64,000 nt of DNA from Bacillota bacterium. Its GTDB lineage: Bacteria > Bacillota > Clostridia > Acetivibrionales > JANLFN01. The position numbers were made by a program, and so were the translations under genes. Below the pieces are notes generated by a model. That model was given only the letters and a program-made list of their open reading frames with translations, did not search any database and was not told where the DNA came from. The stretch is taken from NCBI GenBank assembly GCA_023421675.1, contig JAEZTC010000001.1:62001-126000 (forward strand). The letters are read 5' to 3'. Shown piece after piece: positions 60,571 through 64,000 of this stretch. Position 1 is the first letter of the stretch. Each line of letters begins with the position of its first letter.

Positions 60571-62358
60571 ATGTCGCAAAAACTTGTAATGGGCAATGAG
60601 GCAATTGCCCTGGGTGCTATACAGGCAGGTGTCAATGTCGTTTCCGGATATCCCGGAACGCCTTCTACAGAAGTTCTTGAAACAATCGCAAAAAATAATC
60701 CCGGTGATATTTATGTAGAGTGGTCGATCAATGAAAAGGTTGCGATGGAAGTTGTAGCCGGAGCTGCATACGCAGGAGGAAGAGCACTTGTAACTATGAA
60801 GCAGGTAGGACTTAATGTTGCCTCCGACCCGCTTATGAGTCTATCATATATAGGTGTTAAGGGCGGAATGGTGGTACTTGTTGCAGATGACCCCGGACCT
60901 TTTTCATCACAGACAGAGCAGGACACAAGAAACTTTGCACGATTTTCAAATCTGCCTGTTTTTGATCCTTCTTCACCTGAAGAAGCGTTTGAAATGATAC
61001 AAACAGCTTTTGAATTTTCTGAGCAGGTGGGTTTACCGGTATTTTTCAGACCAACCACTAGAATATGTCATTCATGCAGCACGCTTGAAATTCCTGAAAT
61101 TAAAGAGAGACATAAGGCGGAAGGGTTTGTTAAAGATGCCCGTTGGGTCATATTCCCAAGCCTTTCATATAAAAAGCATGTTCAGCTTGAAGAAGCCCAG
61201 GAGAAAATGGGTGATGCTTTTTCAGAAATGAAATATAATTCAGTAACCGGAAGCGGCAATAAAGGTATCGCAGCTTCGGGAATTGCTTATGCATATGTAA
61301 AAGAAGTAATTTCAAATATGAAGCTTGATATTAAGCTTATGAAGATCGGTACAACCTATCCGTTCCCTAAAAAGCTTGCTTACAATTTTATTGACGGTTT
61401 GGATGAAATTTTGGTTCTTGAAGAACTTGATCCTGTAATAGAAGAAAGCTTTCTTGAAATTTCTGCACTAAATCATGGTAAGCCTGCTGTTCTGGGTAAA
61501 AGGTCCAGAAATCTCCCCTGTGCCGGCGAATATAGTTATGAATTGGTTCAGGCGGCTGTTGCCGGATTTATGGGCATCGAAATCCAAACCATAATTCCTT
61601 CTGCCGCTCCAGAGCTTCCTGTAAGGCCGCCGGTATTATGTGCTGGCTGTCCGCACAGAGCATCCTTCTATGCAGTAAAAAATGCTTTGAAAAGCCGGAA
61701 GGCTGTTTTTTCGGGAGATATCGGATGTTATACTTTAGGAAATGCAAAACCGCTTGATATGGTTGACACCTGCCTTTGTATGGGAGCAGGAATAACCATT
61801 GCGCAAGGCTTACAAAGAGTTGAACCTGATGTGAAGCATTTGGCCTTCATTGGAGATTCAACCTTCTTTCATACCGGAATTCCCGGAATAATTAATGCGG
61901 TTTATAACAACACAGACATTACAGTGATTATTCTTGACAACAGTACTACTGCCATGACAGGTAACCAGCCTCATCCGGGTACAGGTAAAACCATGATGGG
62001 ATGTATTACTGAAAAGGTCGATATATATAATATGGTAAAGGCTTGTGGGGTAAAGCACATTGAAAGGTCAAACCCTCTTAATCAAAAGGAAGCTGTGCAA
62101 GCAGTTATAGATGCAGTTGAGTATGAAGGACCTTCTGCAGTTATATTTGAGGCTCCGTGTGTTGCACTCCAAACACAGTCAACCAGACTTTTAATTACTG
62201 ATAAGTGTACAAAGTGCAAAAAATGCATTCGTGAAATAGGCTGCCCTGCTATTAGCGTTACTAATGACAAGGTTGTAATTGAACCTTCTCTTTGCTTTGG
62301 GTGTACGCTTTGTTCACAGGTTTGTCCTGTAAACGCCATAGGAGGTGCAAAAATATGA
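60571..62358 (+). CDS. iorA: Indolepyruvate:ferredoxin oxidoreductase, alpha subunit
   Basis: A 595-residue subunit. It oxidatively decarboxylates aryl pyruvates to aryl acetyl-CoA with ferredoxin as electron acceptor, in anaerobic aromatic amino-acid degradation. An N-terminal pyruvate-binding domain (GYPGTPSTEVLETI) is followed by the TPP domain (GDIGCYTLG, GDSTFFHTGIPGIINAV and NSTTAMTG) and two C-terminal 4Fe-4S motifs (CTKCKKC...C and CFGCTLCSQVCPVNAIGG). GGAGG precedes ATG 60571. The stop overlaps the iorB start in ATGA. Confidence 0.95.
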   Translation: MSQKLVMGNEAIALGAIQAGVNVVSGYPGTPSTEVLETIAKNNPGDIYVEWSINEKVAMEVVAGAAYAGGRALVTMKQVGLNVASDPLMSLSYIGVKGGMVVLVADDPGPFSSQTEQDTRNFARFSNLPVFDPSSPEEAFEMIQTAFEFSEQVGLPVFFRPTTRICHSCSTLEIPEIKERHKAEGFVKDARWVIFPSLSYKKHVQLEEAQEKMGDAFSEMKYNSVTGSGNKGIAASGIAYAYVKEVISNMKLDIKLMKIGTTYPFPKKLAYNFIDGLDEILVLEELDPVIEESFLEISALNHGKPAVLGKRSRNLPCAGEYSYELVQAAVAGFMGIEIQTIIPSAAPELPVRPPVLCAGCPHRASFYAVKNALKSRKAVFSGDIGCYTLGNAKPLDMVDTCLCMGAGITIAQGLQRVEPDVKHLAFIGDSTFFHTGIPGIINAVYNNTDITVIILDNSTTAMTGNQPHPGTGKTMMGCITEKVDIYNMVKACGVKHIERSNPLNQKEAVQAVIDAVEYEGPSAVIFEAPCVALQTQSTRLLITDKCTKCKKCIREIGCPAISVTNDKVVIEPSLCFGCTLCSQVCPVNAIGGAKI

Positions 62359-62939
62359 AATATGACATTCTGATTGCCGGAGTAGGGGGGCAGGGTACAG
62401 TCCTTGCATCCAAGCTGTTGGCCGCAGCTGCAATTGAAGCAGGCTATTTTGTCCGCACTTCCGAAACTATAGGCATGGCGCAGAGAGGCGGCTGCGTTGT
62501 AAGCCATGTCAGGATAGGCGATGAGCAGGTCAGTCCAATAATACCATATACATCGGCTGATTTAATAATTGGTTTTGAACCTTCGGAAGCGGCAAGGAAT
62601 ATAGGAAGATTAAAAAAGAACGGAAAATGTATCGTAAACACACGTGCTATTAAGCCTGTCACTGCATCGCTTAATAATGGTTCGTATGATGTTGAGGCAA
62701 TATACGATTTCCTTGTTAAAAATTCATCCGAAGCTGTAATGGTAGACGGATATGATCTGGCACAGCAGGTTGGTTCTGTAAAAGCTTTAAACACTGTGCT
62801 TTTAGGTGTGGCAGCTGCTTCGGGTAACATGCCTTTTGGTAAGGAACATCTGGAAAAAGTAATAAGTAAAAATGTTTCGAAAAAGTATGTTGACCTTAAT
62901 ATAAAAGCCTTTAATATAGGAGTTTCATACAAAAAATAG
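62355..62939 (+). CDS. iorB: Indolepyruvate:ferredoxin oxidoreductase, beta subunit
   Basis: A 194-residue subunit with the gamma-type pyruvate-ferredoxin oxidoreductase fold: IAGVGGQGTVLASKLLA near the N-terminus, then SETIGMAQRGGCVVSHVRIG. ATG 62355 overlaps the iorA stop by 4 bp and follows AGGAGGTG inside iorA, showing translational coupling. The enzyme is formed with IorA. The ligase gene follows after 42 bp. Confidence 0.95.
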   Translation: MKYDILIAGVGGQGTVLASKLLAAAAIEAGYFVRTSETIGMAQRGGCVVSHVRIGDEQVSPIIPYTSADLIIGFEPSEAARNIGRLKKNGKCIVNTRAIKPVTASLNNGSYDVEAIYDFLVKNSSEAVMVDGYDLAQQVGSVKALNTVLLGVAAASGNMPFGKEHLEKVISKNVSKKYVDLNIKAFNIGVSYKK

Positions 62940-62981
62940 TTAGTTAAGGTCAAAACAGATTAGACAGAGGAGCAAAAAAAG

Positions 62982-64000
62982 ATGAGAAGAGAACAGTTTG
63001 ATTCGTTTAAGGGGTTACTTAATAGGCTGGAGGCAAATAGTCCGTTTTACAAAAGCAAATTTAAAATTTCAGATGCTGACATCAATAATGTAAAATCACC
63101 GGATGATATAAAAAATCTGCCTTTTACAACCAAGGAGGAATTGAGGGATGCATATCCGCTAGGACTTCAGGCAGTACCTGATGAAAAGGTGGTAAGAATT
63201 CATTCATCCTCAGGAACAACAGGCAAGCCAATAATTATACCCTACACTGAAAATGATATTAGGGATTGGGCTGTTTTAATGGCGAGGTGTTTTGAAATGG
63301 CGGGAATGACACCTTTGGACAGGGTACAAATTACCCCTGGATACGGTCTGTGGACTGCAGGAATAGGTTTTCAGGCAGGAGTTGAAAAAGTAGGTGCAAT
63401 GGCTGTTCCCATGGGGCCAGGTAATACTGATAAACAGCTTCAGATGATGATGGACCTTAAATCGACTGTTCTGATTTCAACATCTTCTTATGCACTTGTT
63501 ATTGCAGAGGAAGTTGCAAAAAGAGGTATCTGCTCACAGATACATTTACGCAAAGGTATAATAGGTTCCGAACGCTGGGGCGAAAAAATGCGCAACAGAA
63601 TAAAGAACGAGCTGAGCATTGAAATATACGACATTTACGGTCTTACCGAAATATATGGCCCGGGTATATCTCTTGACTGTGATTACCATACAGGCCTTCA
63701 TTATTGGGACGATTACCTGTATTTCGAAATTATAGACCCTGTAACCTGTGAACCTGTAAAGGACGGGGAATATGGAGAATTGGTTATAACCACTCTAAAA
63801 AAAGAGGGTGCTCCGTTGCTTAGATACAGAACCAGAGATATAACCAGGCTGATACCTGGTGCATGTCCCTGTGGTTCTCCATATCCAAGGCATGATGTAA
63901 TTGTTGGCAGGACGGATGATATGGTAAAAGTGAAAGGGGTTAACATTTATCCCGGGCAGATTGATGAATTGTTAAGAGACATCAAAGGCGTAAGCAGTGA
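62982..64000 (+). CDS. paaK: Phenylacetate-CoA ligase, N-terminal part (runs off the window)
   Basis: Only the first 339 residues are present. The adenylate-forming enzyme motifs are clear: HSSSGTTGKPIIIPYT (A3), YGLTEIYGPGIS (A5), and the YRTRDITRLI (A7-like) and VGRTDDMVKVKGVNIYP (A8) segments. It activates phenylacetate or a similar aryl acid to the CoA thioester with ATP. In the ior operon it may run together with IorAB to make or use aryl-acetyl-CoA, and in some anaerobes to make ATP from it. ATG 62982 follows GAGGAGCAAAAAAAG. Confidence 0.9.
   Translation, partial: MRREQFDSFKGLLNRLEANSPFYKSKFKISDADINNVKSPDDIKNLPFTTKEELRDAYPLGLQAVPDEKVVRIHSSSGTTGKPIIIPYTENDIRDWAVLMARCFEMAGMTPLDRVQITPGYGLWTAGIGFQAGVEKVGAMAVPMGPGNTDKQLQMMMDLKSTVLISTSSYALVIAEEVAKRGICSQIHLRKGIIGSERWGEKMRNRIKNELSIEIYDIYGLTEIYGPGISLDCDYHTGLHYWDDYLYFEIIDPVTCEPVKDGEYGELVITTLKKEGAPLLRYRTRDITRLIPGACPCGSPYPRHDVIVGRTDDMVKVKGVNIYPGQIDELLRDIKGVSS

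Overview
The window comes from a low-GC, Gram-positive, spore-forming anaerobe of the class Clostridia. Rubrerythrin, an indolepyruvate:ferredoxin oxidoreductase, lipoprotein signal peptides without outer-membrane genes, AAGGAGG-type ribosome binding sites and two likely spore-coat/exosporium genes support this. The pentose cluster and general gene style recall mesophilic cellulolytic clostridia such as Ruminiclostridium, but that is inference. No rRNA, ordinary tRNA, CRISPR array, transposase or prophage was seen.

Layout. 1-1.9 kb: 3' end of an RtcB RNA ligase gene, two tRNA-like RNA elements, then an SPFH/slipin-like gene, which together look like an RNA-repair locus. 2.2-4.6 kb: a frameshifted MerR-type membrane regulator, a HigBA-like toxin-antitoxin pair, and a 41-residue membrane peptide with features of a type I toxin. 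5.2-11.3 kb: a short-chain dehydrogenase, a TruA-like pseudouridine synthase with MnmD, a secreted HExxHxxGxxH metalloprotease, an orphan lipoprotein, and a metallo-beta-lactamase-fold hydrolase next to a Fic remnant. 11.6-13.4 kb: two related SPOCS/CsxC-like genes, one behind a sigma-K-like promoter. 13.6-21.5 kb: pirin, an internally duplicated small protein, rifampin ADP-ribosyltransferase, a surface-anchored Ntn hydrolase, nicotinamidase and nicotinate phosphoribosyltransferase (NAD salvage), cupin and rubrerythrin. 21.5-25.9 kb: AraC regulator, S66 peptidase and EamA transporter on the minus strand, divergent from a MocR-type regulator.

26.0-41.5 kb is one coherent pentose (probably L-arabinose) system. 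A lipoprotein sugar sensor, a YesM/LytS-type kinase and a YesN-type regulator resemble the AraPST three-component sensor. Next come a transport binding protein, a two-domain ATPase and two permeases, then isomerase, FGGY kinase and AraD-type epimerase. A second, closely similar isomerase gene lies upstream, so two near-identical genes bracket the sensing and transport block.

41.5-48.8 kb: a GntR/YtrA regulator with a palindromic operator and a DUF1648 membrane protein, a secreted alpha/beta hydrolase, a TSCPD protein, a coiled-coil protein, a tRNA-dihydrouridine synthase and an L,D-transpeptidase. 48.8-53.5 kb is the most accessory-looking part. A dGTPase-type HD hydrolase and a DUF262/HNH (GmrSD-like) protein, followed by a structured RNA candidate and a small coiled-coil ORF, are bracketed by two same-orientation copies of a 44-bp palindromic repeat, with GC-rich non-coding tracts beyond each copy. 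53.5-60.3 kb: a small coiled-coil gene behind a consensus promoter, a DUF4015-type glycoside hydrolase lipoprotein, a regulator with two MerR HTH domains that probably controls its own gene and an ABC exporter through matched 19-bp-spacer promoters, and a MacB-like ABC transporter. 60.5-64 kb: iorA, iorB and a phenylacetate-CoA ligase gene that runs off the window.
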